Source: Polydactylus sextarius (lineage: Eukaryota; Chordata; Actinopteri; Polynemidae). Taken from it: 64,000 nucleotides of DNA. The notes under the pieces were generated by a model. It had not been told where the DNA came from and searched no databases. It was given only the letters and a program-made list of their open reading frames with translations. Below, piece after piece: positions 11,439-21,331 of this stretch; position 1 is the first letter of the stretch, and each line of letters starts with the position of its first letter. Position numbers and translations under genes: made by a program. The stretch is taken from positions 17,754,098 through 17,818,097 of the forward strand of contig CM028907.1 in assembly GCA_016801845.1 (NCBI GenBank), read 5' to 3'.

Positions 11439-14315
11439 CCAGCTGTTGCATTTTAGTTTAAATTCATCCAGTCAACAACATGAGTTGAACAGTGTAAACG
11501 TCCTCAGCAAACGAATGCCAACATAATACAGAGTCGATTCATTTCCTACTAAAGGAATGCACAGAGACTTCCTTGAAAAATTGAAACAATGGAGTCTGCA
11601 AGAAGCTTCCTCTGTTGGCACAGATCATGTTGGGCTAGCAGTGTTGATGAAAGTGATGGTGGGGGGGTAGGCTTATTTTGTTTCAGGCCTGACAGTTTTG
11701 AATGCATGCAGCAGGTGGGGGAAATTAATTGCATGAGCTATGGTGAGATTACATCACCAACTGGGAAGTTGTTTTTGCCAGAACTTATTGTGCCGCCGTT
11801 GCTGAATTAACAGCCTATTGTGCACAAGTGGCAGTGGAAGATTTGTGTGTTTGCACAAGATTAATTCTTGAAATGTTCTGCTTGGTAACAAATCTACCAC
11901 TGAAGGCTGTATAAAGTATCTAATCTCCCCATTATCACTTTGAAAAGGCTTTTTATCACGTAAAAATATTTACGTATTGTCTATACAACATATTTAGGGG
12001 GAAAAATTCTGAGAGTTAGAGAAGAAGAGTGTTAACTGAGTTTAGCTTCAGTTTAAAGACTATAAGATGAAAACTGTTAAATCTGGACCCCCTGTCATTT
12101 TTACTCTTTGTCTTATTTTATAACATTACATGATAATTAGCCAAAGAAATAAGCTCTGGTTGACAGAACTATGCTAGTTGTAGCCTGTTTATAGTCTTTA
12201 TACCCGGCTGAGTTTACTGGTTGCTATCTGAAGACGTATCACTGGTATTGTTATTCTTATCTAACCCTCAGCAAGAAAGCAAAAGGTATATTAACCAAAA
12301 AGTGGACCTATCCCTGAAAGATTTCTCAAATATTACCTGAATGTCTGGTGATATTCATACTTGTAGCTCTGTAACTGTCATTATTTCACTGATAATTACC
12401 TGTTAAGGTATGTGTCTTTATTCTAATCAGTGCAGAATTATTTGAGAACTTATTCTAACTTATCTGCTGATGTGTGAGCTGATGATTGTGTTTCTGTGTC
12501 TCACAGTGAGGGTGGTCAGAACTGCTGTCAGCGTGTGGAGTGAGCGACCACCTCATGGAGGTGAGCTGAACTTGTTCAATATAATTACAGTATTACTAAT
12601 CTCATTGCTGAGAGTGTATTTGATGCAGGCAGATTTATTGAGCTTTGATTATCTAATGGTGTATTCAGACTAAACGTGAACCATGAAGCAGCCACTGGAC
12701 TGTTTTTGGAATATGTCGCAATCTGCAAATATTCAGCCACAACAGGCAATAAAATTGTTCTGTCCAGAAAACCGGCACAACCATATTTGGAATTAAGTAA
12801 CATGTCCATATTTACCATTTACTACTAGCTAACAGTACTACTAGCTAACATTAGCTAGTAGTACTGCTTCTCTGACTTTTTTGTCATTGTATCTCTTTAT
12901 AGCTCTTTCTACATTTAAGATTCTCACTATCCTCAGCTGAAGCTCAGTGCTGATAGTTTTCTGTTTGTTTGTTTGTTTGTTTGTTTGTTTGTTTGTTTTA
13001 AGATTTGTGTAACTTTTGAAATTGCATGAAAACTTCACTTCACTTTGGTTCTGAATGCACCTTTACAAAGATATAATGTTCACTGTTCTCTTTGGTGATA
13101 TTGATCAGATGTGTAAACACACCCAACAGTAATGTCCCTCAGTACTGATGCACCCTGAAGTGCCCTTCTGGTTCGGTGGTTAAAAGCAGCCAAAACAAGA
13201 TTACACAGGAGCTGTTTTACACTAATAACTCTGTTACATCAGATAAAGAAAAGTTTTAGCAGCTATGATAAAGAAAATAGGTAAGAACATAGAATGATCA
13301 AATGTTTTGCACAGACCTCGCCAGTGTCTATGGGAGATGACCATTGACATCCACGTTCAGAAAACAGCACTTTCAGGGTTTCTCATCCATGAAGTTTCCT
13401 AGTTGAGTTCTGTAGGTGAATTTCTAACAGTTCAGAGAAGAGAGCTAGATCTTCTAGGTCTTTGAAACCAGAAACACTGTCATTGACCCCCTCTGTCACT
13501 TGGGTCAGGGTGTGAATACAGTTCAGCCATGACTTTTTATTTTGTTGGATCAGTCTTAATAGTAGAAATTGTAGTTCAATATAAATATCTGTAGCACACA
13601 GTCACAATCATTGGAGGCGATTCAGAAGGTTCAGCGTGTCTCACAAAGACTTTTGATCGTATGCTCGATGTAGCTGACGATGAAGAGAGCAGTGTGGAGT
13701 CCAGTGAGCCTGATGTGGAGTACACAGAGGTGGTGCATCCTCAGCCAGTGGATACAGCCAGAGGTGAATGGTTTTTTTTCTGCTAATTTTTCTCTCCAAC
13801 TCAAAACTCTAGATTCCATCTCCTTCCTTGCCAAAACCATCTTTCTCCGCTTTGCCCACATTCCTTTGTAGTTGATAAGACAAACCAGCGCTTCCTGGGA
13901 GGGGCCTAATTACCCATAATTAATACACCTACAGGTTGCTGTAACTGTAAGTGCAGGAGTGACTGCTGGGATTTCCAGACCCATTTTAAATATTCTAAAC
14001 AGGAAGGGTTGAACTAATTACCAGGCTGTTCTCTGATACTGGCCACTTCTTCTTCATGGTCCTGTGCTTGAGGTCCCAACGGTTGACACAAGATGTGACA
14101 CAGACCCACCTATTTTTAGGTTTCTGTTCATTTCATGATAGACAGTATCTACTCAATTTTGTCTTTTGATGTGTGAGAAGGCTAATGTGTTGCTTTTTAC
14201 GTTACAGTCCCATTGAGAATAGGCACCGACACAGTGTACAGCGAGCTCAAAGACCCTCCACCAGGTGAATTTTACATCTTTAAATTTGCACTGATGAATA
14301 GGTTTATAACATATG

Positions 14316-14393
<78 letters not shown>

Positions 14394-14423
14394 TGTGTAT
14401 ATGTACATGTATATGTATGTATG

Positions 14424-14470
<47 letters not shown>

Positions 14471-17413
14471 CTAACTATCTTTGTTACAATGCTGGGGAGT
14501 TGTTATTTCTTTAAACATTATTCAGTCCCGCTACTCTCATCAGGAAAAAGGTTCTGATAAACTGCACCACCTGTCCACAAATATTCACCATGTCAACAAC
14601 TTTAGATACTTTTATTACAACTTGACATTATACATTATATATTATACTTCCATTATAGATTATTCCCAATCTCCGGTTCCTATGTCATTTTCAAGATTTA
14701 GAACTTGTTTTACTAATGGAGAGACAGTTTACCCAGGCCTGCTACAGAACTGTAACCATTTCCTGTTACTGCTGGCAGGAACTTCCTGTTATTTGAACAG
14801 CAGCCAGACTCTGGACATGTCTATCAAGAAGTGCATCAGAGTCTTAATGTTTCCTGTACAATAGCCTCACACAAAAAGAATCCAATTTTGTTGACATAAG
14901 CATCTGTAGGGGTGAGAGGCATCGCTGGTGTGGGTGACGAGGACAGGATAAAGGCTTCTGTTAGAGGAGGAACATGTGAGGCAGCGAGGTCGGCCACGTC
15001 ATCGTGACTGTCAGATGACTAATGAATAACTCTGAGGTCAGACAGTGACAAGGACAGGACGCACCCGAACAACGCACATTTGATTTGTGATCTCTTCTGA
15101 TGTGTTTTCTTTAGGTGCTGCTGTCCCTCCAGATTACGTGAGTAATTAACTGAACAATCACACTCGTGGTCTTCTCAAAAACATTTTATCGTCAATATAT
15201 AAACTCTCATATCTTTAGTTAATATCACTACAATTATTTAAAAACAACAACAACAACAACAACATGATTTTCTGTTGATTGTACTCTGACATTTCTTCAA
15301 CAGGTTATTAGGTTCAGACAAAAACAGAGAAATGAAAGGAAAGAGTTTTTTATTTTTTTATTTATTTTAATTTATCTGGCATTTTAGAGTATTCACTGCC
15401 TGGCATGAGGAAAAGTAAAGTGAAGGAAGATGTTTTTTTAGAATAAAAATTCCATCCACAAAACTAAAAGGACTAAAACCACTAATACAACAAATGTCTC
15501 TGTCTCAGAGTACCACACCTTAAGGATCAATCAACTTGATCACCTGTCTTATAGATACAACATATCTTCTCTGTGTTGCAGGTGTAACCATCAATACCCT
15601 CACATCTGTCCATTAGCAGCTGTTTCAGTTTGTCCGGATGTCACCACCTCTACGCAACTCCTGAGACAGTATTACCACGTTGTGTTTTTAGTTAAAAGAG
15701 ACAGAATTAATAATTTTTTTAGTAAAACCTGATTCTGAAGATCACTAATTCATCAGTTCTGTGGAAGTTTAATTTATTCTCACATTTTTGATTATAATTT
15801 TCAAAGGTCAGCTTAATTCTTGGCATTTCGATTTGATTCTTCCTCTCATTTGGTTTCCCTTATGTCTGACCCTAATACTCTGTGCACCTCTTTTCTTTGC
15901 ACTTTTATTTATATTTTTTCTCATTTTTTTGTCAATGATACGAGACAGACATATGATAATGTTACATCAAATACAGATAACACTACTTTAAGTATTAGGA
16001 CAAAATATGGACTATTTTTTCTTGTTGTTTTCAATTCATATTTCAACTTTCTAAAAATGAGAATAGAATAAAAGAAAAAAGGAAAACATCCTAGTCAGAT
16101 AGAAATGACCTTTTTAATAGGGTCTTCTGGGCTGAAATCAGATTGGGATGTGGGAGAGAGGGAGAGGCGTGGGTTGAGGGAATGGCAGTCGGCACCACCC
16201 ACCACTGGGGAGACAGACAGGATTTAGTTTAGTTTGTTTTGATTCAAAACTGTTCCATGTTGCAAATTGATCAACTGTTATGAAATGTTATGTTCAGGTT
16301 AGGGATTATATAATTTACAGTATTATCAGCCTATAAAAGTCTGATTCATTCAAGGTCTGTTGGAATTATAAACATGTTAAAACAGTGTACTGATAAACTC
16401 TGATGAAGTTCATTATAACATGTTCTATTTAATGAAACATGGTGATGCACATGTGGAGTTGGTTTAAAAAATCCATTTGCTTCTATTACATCTATAACTT
16501 GGCTGGCACGTTTAGGATTTTGTGTTTTTTACACTGTCACACATGCTCTTACTAAAATCATCCTCTTGCTCCTGCACTGGCTGCTTCATGGTCACACTGA
16601 CCCTCAGCAGGCCGATAATACAGCGTCAGAGGGAAATGGCCGTCAAAGTTTCCGTACAAGAACAAAGGCGTTTGGGCCGGAGCTTCCTTCCCTATCGCTT
16701 ATTCACATCAGCACTATGGTCCAGTCATTACCACCAAACCCATCTTAGCCAGCGCGCTATCCCCCTGAAAGCCTTAATCACCACCCACCCACAGCATTTA
16801 TCCCCTACATGGTATTCAAGGCAGCTAGGGAGAGGAGTTTGGAAAAATAAGCTAAGGATGTGACAACATGGGCTAAATTTGTTTTATTCTTTCATCAGTG
16901 TATCTTCTTGATGACAGATTATTCAGTGTGGTCTGACAGCTGCCCTATTACGGTTTGTGTGCTTCTCAAGAAAGTGATGTTTCACTGACAATTTGTAGTT
17001 TGTGTCACAGGAAAGCAGAGCATCCACCATGTAAGTGTCATTAGCTTCTATACCAGTAAAAAATAGGGATTATTGCTCAGGCAATTATGGAGATGGATGA
17101 GAACACAACTTAAAATCAGATTTCAACTCATGCATAGGTAATTGTGTTGCATACATATTACCAAAAACTACAAAACAAGTTCCCTTGTTAGATTTTGTAT
17201 CCTAATATGTCAGTGTTTACTGATTTATGTTGTGCGCCAATCTTCAAGGATGAGAATCACAAATTAATCAGCTGTGAAGATGTTTAATGGTTTCGCTCTC
17301 TGTTCCCACAGGGTTCAATGGTGTACGCTGATCTCAACGGTGAACGACCTGACATCAGTCACTACCCTCCGGACGTCAACAGCTACCAGGACCTGCCAGA
17401 GCCAGTGGATTAG
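1896..17413 (+). CDS. pecam1: platelet endothelial cell adhesion molecule 1 (PECAM1/CD31), multi-exon
   Basis: Homophilic adhesion and inhibitory receptor of endothelium, platelets and leukocytes. Coding exons: 1896-1938, 2034-2057 (signal peptide), Ig exons 4039-4335, 4559-4840, 4944-5207, 6382-6645, 6823-7113, 8332-8610, transmembrane 8903-9004, optional 9127-9150, then tail 12507-12560, 13674-13763, 14208-14264, 15115-15137, 17312-17413. Nearly all junctions are phase 1 and the sum is open: 723 aa, or 731 with the optional exon (human is 738). Each Ig exon carries a cysteine pair, for example LRCSV/YKCKI and NLICG/YYCNA. The membrane segment GLLVVAGLIVAFVVY is followed by basic residues. 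Tail motifs VEYTEV and TVYSEL match the two human tyrosine inhibitory motifs, and MVYADL is a third tyrosine near the end. The start fits a hydrophobic MGLLLLFTSMLL signal. Six Ig domains plus these motifs make the assignment firm, although small tail exons could be mis-chosen. Confidence 0.9.
4841..4943 (+). other. pecam1: GC-AG intron of pecam1
   Basis: The exon for the second Ig domain ends ...GCA G at 4840 and the intron starts GCAAGT, an otherwise consensus donor with C in place of T at position +2. It ends CCCCTCAG at 4943. No nearby GT donor keeps phase 1, and both flanking exons stay in frame with this junction. It is only 103 nt long. Confidence 0.75.
5427..5522. repeat. compound microsatellite (TTA)n-(TTAGTA)10
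   Basis: About twelve TTA units are followed by ten near-perfect TTAGTA hexamers at 5461-5520. It lies in the pecam1 intron between the third and fourth Ig exons. The hexamer probably arose by mutation within the TTA array. Confidence 0.95.
5540..6215. repeat. diverged teleost interspersed repeat in a pecam1 intron
   Basis: The stretch around 5640-6180 resembles a dispersed repeat common in fish introns, with phrases such as the cluster near 6020-6050 (CCTGCCAGAGGGACTTTGCA) and a segment at 6090-6130 about a track changing to a TTATAGATGG end. The family name cannot be given from memory and no open frame survives. Adjacent to the microsatellite at 5427-5522. Confidence 0.5.
7320..8195 (-). 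mobile_element. degenerate Tc1-like DNA transposon in a pecam1 intron
   Basis: Read on the minus strand this follows the course of a fish Tc1-like transposase gene. The region near 8080-8110 corresponds to the N-terminal end, 7855-8060 to the DNA-binding part, 7690-7830 to the start of the catalytic part, and 7330-7600 to the C-terminal part. Frameshifts and stops are frequent and no terminal inverted repeats were recognised, so it is an old, dead copy. It sits between the fifth and sixth Ig exons and does not disturb splicing signals. The identification comes from recalled similarity over most of its length. Confidence 0.75.
9005..9051 (+). other. pecam1: possible read-through end after the pecam1 transmembrane exon
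   Basis: The donor after the transmembrane exon (ACAG|GTAGAG) is weak. If it is not used, the frame continues for 15 codons (ending TQASYI) to a stop at 9049-9051. This would give a receptor with almost no cytoplasmic tail. No poly(A) signal was seen close behind, so an intron-retained product is only a possibility. Confidence 0.2.
9120..9150 (+). other. pecam1: small pecam1 cytoplasmic exon with two candidate acceptors
   Basis: A pyrimidine-rich tract ends at an AG (9118-9119), with a second AG at 9125-9126 and a strong donor GTGAGT at 9151. The first AG gives a 31-nt exon that ends in phase 2, which no later exon accepts. The second gives a 24-nt exon in phase 1 at both ends, compatible with all downstream choices. 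The 24-nt form (9127-9150, EKQLLNYQ after the junction residue) is therefore preferred. Confidence 0.45.
10825..11367 (+). other. pecam1: alternative 3' terminal exon of pecam1 (ITIM-less tail)
   Basis: After a good acceptor (CTCCTTCCAG) a phase-1 frame of 39 codons runs to TAG at 10944-10946, followed by a 3' UTR and an AATAAA at 11362-11367. It joins in frame to the transmembrane exon or to the 24-nt exon. The peptide (AVSLYDGMEG... ending SSYSITATV) is Ser/Thr rich and lacks the VEYTEV, TVYSEL and MVYADL motifs. Use of this exon would end the transcript before all signalling exons. Supported by frame, acceptor and poly(A) signal, not by transcript data. Confidence 0.6.
11362..11367 (+). 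terminator. pecam1: poly(A) signal of the pecam1 alternative terminal exon
   Basis: A canonical AATAAA lies about 415 bases after the TAG of the 10825 exon and is followed by T-rich sequence, including a T-tract at 11406-11435. Confidence 0.6.
12834..12865. repeat. perfect 15-bp inverted repeat with 2-base loop
   Basis: The left arm AGTACTACTAGCTAA (12834-12848) and the right arm TTAGCTAGTAGTACT (12851-12865) are exact reverse complements separated by CA. A partial direct copy of the left arm lies just before it. It is located in a pecam1 intron. Confidence 0.95.
12961..12999. repeat. (TTTG)n microsatellite
   Basis: About nine tandem GTTT/TTTG units in the pecam1 intron after the 12507 exon. 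Confidence 0.95.
14316..14468. repeat. compound (AC)20-(AT)n-(TGTA)n-(AT)n microsatellite
   Basis: Starts with 20 AC units (14321-14360), then AT units, a short TGTA-type section and a final AT tract. It lies just after the TVYSEL exon of pecam1 and is likely length-variable. Confidence 0.95.
17011..17030 (+). other. pecam1: candidate 20-nt frame-switching pecam1 exon
   Basis: A 20-nt segment has a good acceptor (GTGTCACAG) and donor (AT|GTAAGT). It enters in phase 0 after the 15137 junction and encodes ESRAST plus two bases. If included, the last exon is read one frame over, losing MVYADLNG and ending at a stop at 17502-17504 (about 760 aa). If skipped, the last exon gives the MVYADL end. 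Mammalian PECAM1 is known to have a small late exon whose skipping shifts the last exon's frame, and ESR recalls the ESRYS of the human tail. Real use is unproven. Confidence 0.4.
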
Positions 17414-17540
17414 CGATTTAATGGGGACGCTTCCTGCTTTCGTCTCTTGTTCACACTTCGTCATTTCTACCCATTACTATACCAGTTCTCTGTCAGTGAA
17501 ATAACTAACTGCAAACTTAGCTGTAAATACTTTTGATCTT

Positions 17541-17546
17541 AATAAA
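17541..17546 (+). terminator. pecam1: poly(A) signal of full-length pecam1
   Basis: AATAAA about 130 bases after the TAG at 17411-17413, followed within 45 bases by a GT/T-rich run (17575-17601), as expected for a cleavage site. Confidence 0.8.
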
Positions 17547-17989
17547 CACATCTCATATACTGTATATCCTGACTGTTGTTTGAGGGTGTTTTTTTTTTTT
17601 TTTCTTACAAACACGTGCATGCAGGGCCCTCATGTGGAAACAGAAAAGTAAAATTAACTATACATACACTATACATAAAACTAACAATACATGAATATAA
17701 ATTAGCTATACCATTGTCTTTGGTGTGTGCAAGTGTACTTGAGTGTGTGCACTAATATGTACACTTTTCATCAGCAGGCCTGTTTCAGTCACAGTCTGTC
17801 ACAGTTTTGTACCAAAATGGATTGTATTTTACCACAGGACCGATTCTAATCCCTGAGTTTATATATACACATATGTCAGTGCTGTGATATATTACATACA
17901 GTATAAATGCACAATAAAAGCAATAACAGTGTGACATTGTACACTGGATGGTATACATAGTATGTAAATATTACATATCAAGTCTATAT

Positions 17990-18480
17990 GGTGACAGGGT
18001 TTGAACTTCACCGCTGTCAACTGGGTGAACCTGTGGTGGATAGTGAAGCTCAGAGGTTCACTAGTGTCTCACTACCTCCCTCCATCCTGGACATCTACAC
18101 CCCCCATCTGCCTATGAACTGGCTCCACCAGGCTGTCAGGATGCTGAACTATCACCCCCACCCACAAATAACTCAGACTCTCAGTGTAACCTACTTTTTA
18201 CATTTTTTTCCACGATATCTACCAATTACTCATCCTGTTGATGAAACATCTCCTTGCACATTTATACATCATTCACTGTATTGCACTAGTAATACAGTTT
18301 ACACCATAAATATTCATCGCATTCCACATCATCTCACCCATGCCTTTATGATTTTGTATTTATGTGTGTCTTTCTTAAAGTTGAACTTTATGACTTATAT
18401 CTATTACTTACTGTTTATACTTGCTCCACTCTTCAAGCTGGTACTTGTGTACACAGATCACGCAGTCTGTATCCTGAACA
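17990..18480 (+). repeat. possible LINE 3'-end debris
   Basis: The stretch includes wording such as a CATCCTGGACATCTACACC-like segment (18083-18105) and a later part about a CTGTCAGGATGCTGAACTAT segment (18134-18153), resembling 3' ends of fish non-LTR retrotransposons. A 168-codon open frame runs through it but has no recognisable domain. Low certainty. Confidence 0.3.
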
Positions 18481-19139
18481 TTTGGCAGAACTGACAATGG
18501 GAAGCCACAAAGACACAAATAAAGATAAGCGGACAAAGAAAAATGTTTTAAAGAGTAAATCACAGTTCTTTTCCTCACAAACTGACCATGTGAAACAAAT
18601 CAAATGTTTTAAATTTCATTGTGTCTTATGCCGTTTAGATAATTCAGACATTAGCCTGAGACCTTCCAAATTCCTGGATTTAGTCACACACTTATACACA
18701 CTGTTATCAGCGTGTCTGGTGCGTCTGATAACTGTGTCGGCTTTAGACTCACATCCCACTGAATCACACATAGAAAAATAAATCAAGAGCCTGTCGACAA
18801 AGGAGCTGCTCAGGTGCAGCTGAATAGTTGAATGTTGTCACATCCTGTCCATCAAGATACAGTTACAGTTACAGAGAAGACACTGTTGTGTCTAGTCTCT
18901 GATTATAGAATATTGTTCAACAACCTTTAATATAAAGTGTCTCTGTTTTAATGTAACCCTTATGACTTAAGTATAGGGGTTTCAAGCACTTGCTTGCTAC
19001 ACTTGCTGTGTAGTCATGGAGTATGATTTACCTAATATTCACCCCTAGAGTGCACTATGGCACCAATAATAGGTAGCGAGTTCAGAGCCTGATGCTAACA
19101 CATAGCCCCATCTAGTGGCTGGAAATTTCAGCTCCTCTG

Positions 19140-19244
<105 letters not shown>

Positions 19245-19639
19245 TCATCGTCAGCTGATGCTGCTGTTGTCATTCCATGTTGGTGAATGGTCAAACAAAA
19301 ACAACTCCTGTCACCATTATTTGAATACAAAGATATTAAAAGAATTAGTAACTTTATATAAGACTGGTTATATATGTGTCAACATTCACACTCTAATCAA
19401 AGTCTGCATTATGTTCATTTTGCTGGGTACAATATATTGAATCAATCTTCCTTAATAACTTATGTTGATATATGTTATTTCTTCTATTATGTCTTATACT
19501 TTATTATAGATATACTTATGTATATACTGTTGACAGTTTTAAGCCTTTGAATTCATTGATTCGGGGTAGATGTATGAGCATGAAGCCAGTTTATAGTAAT
19601 GATTTTATATGCTAATAACACAAGAACACAACAGCAGAT

Positions 19640-19900
19640 ATACCTTGTTTTTCTCCAGTCTTTCTAAAAAGCAATGTCGAAGATCCGCTGGTGTGGTTTT
19701 AAATTTCCTTAATCACCTCTCTCCAAAAACATGTAATTTGGGGCAATCCCAGAAAATCAATAACACAATAGGTCACATCCTGTCCAACACGTGTGTTTGG
19801 TTTTGTATCACTGTTGGCCATTACTAACAGTGTCTTGAAAAAAGTCAAAAATTATTCTGTGCTTCCATTCAAATTCTTTCCATGCTGGACTACTGACGTT
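19640..19900 (-). mobile_element. L1-type LINE fragment (C-terminal reverse transcriptase region)
   Basis: On the minus strand, bases around 19757-19737 read FWDCPKL, followed by HVFGER, a stop, then LRKFKTTPADL. An FW-x-CP motif of this kind is typical of the end of L1-type ORF2 proteins. Stops and frame changes are present and no complete element could be traced. Confidence 0.4.
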
Positions 19901-20001
19901 CCACAGGTATGGTATTGACTCTCAGTCATTTGCCTTTCATGTCTATGTGATGTTAAATCCTACTGCATTGAAAATAAATCGAATATATATATATATATAT
20001 G

Positions 20002-21237
20002 CACTCACTGGCCACTTTATTAGGTACACCTTGCTAGTACCGGGTTGGACCCCCTTTTGCCTTCAGAACTGCCCTAATCCTTCGTGGCATAGATTCAACA
20101 AGGTACTGGAAACATTCCTCAGAGAGTTTGGTCCATATTGACATGATGGCATCACGCAGTTGCTTCAGATTTGTCAGCTGCACATCCATGATGCGAATCT
20201 CCTGTTCCACCACATCCCAAAGGTGCTATATTGGATTGAGATCTGGTGACTGTGGAGGCCATTTGAGAACAGTAAAACTCATTGTCATGTTCAAGAAACC
20301 AGTCTGAGATGATTTGAGCTTTATTACATGGTGCGTTATCCTGCTGGAAGTAGCCATCAGAAGATGGGTACACTGTGGTCATAAAGGGATGGACATGGTC
20401 AGCAACAATACTCAGGTAGGCTGTGGCGTTGCCATGATGCTCAATTGGTACTAAGGGGCCCAAAGAGTGCCAAGAAAATATCCCCCACACCATTACACCA
20501 CCACCACCAGCCTGAACCATTGATACAAGGCAGGATGGATCCATGCTTTCATGTTGTTGACACCAAATTTTTGTTGACACCAAATTCTGACCCTACCTAT
20601 CTGAATGTTGCAGCAGAAATCGAAACTCATCAGACCAGGCAACGTTTTTCCAATCTTCTAGTGTCTAATTTCGGTGAGCCTGTGCAAATTGTAGCCTCAG
20701 TTTCCTGTTCTTAGCTGACAGGAGTGTCACCCGGTGTGGTCTTCTGCTGCTGTAGCCCATTTGCCTCAAGGTTTGATGTGTTGTGCATTCAGAGATGCTC
20801 TTCTGCATACATTGGTTGTAATGAGTGGTTATTTGAGTTACTGTTGCCTTTCTATCAGCTCGAACCAGTCTGGCCATTCTCCTCTGACCTCTGGCATCAA
20901 CAAGGCATTTTCACCTACAGAACTGCCGCTCACTGGATGTTTTCTCTTTTTTGGACCATTCTCTGTGAACCCTAGAGATGGTTGTGCATGAAAATTCCAG
21001 TAGATCAGCAGTTTCTGAAATACTCAGACCAGCCTGTCTGGCACCAACAAACATGCCACGTTCAAAGTCACTTAAATCACCTTTCTTCCCCATTCTGATG
21101 CTCGGTTTGAACTGCAGCAGATCGTCTTGACCATGTCTACATGCCTAAATGCATTGAGTTGCTGCCATGTGATTGGCTGATTAGAAATTTGCGTTAACGA
21201 GCAGTTGGACAGGTGTGCCTAATAAAGTGGCCAGTGA

Positions 21238-21240
<3 letters not shown>
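20002..21240 (-). mobile_element. Tc1-like DNA transposon, nearly full length, transposase broken
   Basis: Terminal inverted repeats of 30 bp lie at 20002-20031 and 21211-21240 and match at 29 of 30 positions (ACTGGCCACTTTATTAGG core). The element sits inside a TA-rich microsatellite, consistent with TA target choice. The DD34E-family transposase runs on the minus strand in pieces: 21093-20911 (MGKKGDLSDFERG..., helix-turn-helix region), 20877-20665 (MARLVRADRKATV...), and 20583-20152 (catalytic region with GGGVMVWG and QQDNAP, which holds the second Asp). Stops and a 17-bp tandem duplication (20554-20587) separate them, so it is not functional. Confidence 0.93.
20152..21093 (-). pseudogene. 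Tc1-like transposase pseudogene
   Basis: Decayed coding part of the element at 20002-21240. An in-frame stop follows the N-terminal DNA-binding segment near 20911. At least two frame changes separate the three readable parts. The third part still shows HPFMTTVYPS and QQDNAPCNKAQ, typical of Tc1/mariner cores. The family's usual protein is about 340 residues, and the pieces together cover most of that length. Confidence 0.85.

Positions 21241-21329
<89 letters not shown>
21240..21329. repeat. (TA)n-(TG)n microsatellite flanking the Tc1-like element
   Basis: About 24 TA units followed by about 21 TG units, directly against the right TIR. A shorter (AT)n lies against the left TIR at 19984-20000. 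Together they suggest insertion into a pre-existing TA array. Confidence 0.95.

Positions 21330-21331
<2 letters not shown>

Noticed and set aside
14213..14557. 114-codon open frame over the TVYSEL exon and a microsatellite
   Set aside because: Only 14208-14264 is a real exon; the rest is intron and (CA)n/(TA)n read-through.
17988..18494. 168-codon open frame downstream of pecam1
   Set aside because: No recognisable family; the DNA looks like LINE 3'-end debris rather than a gene.
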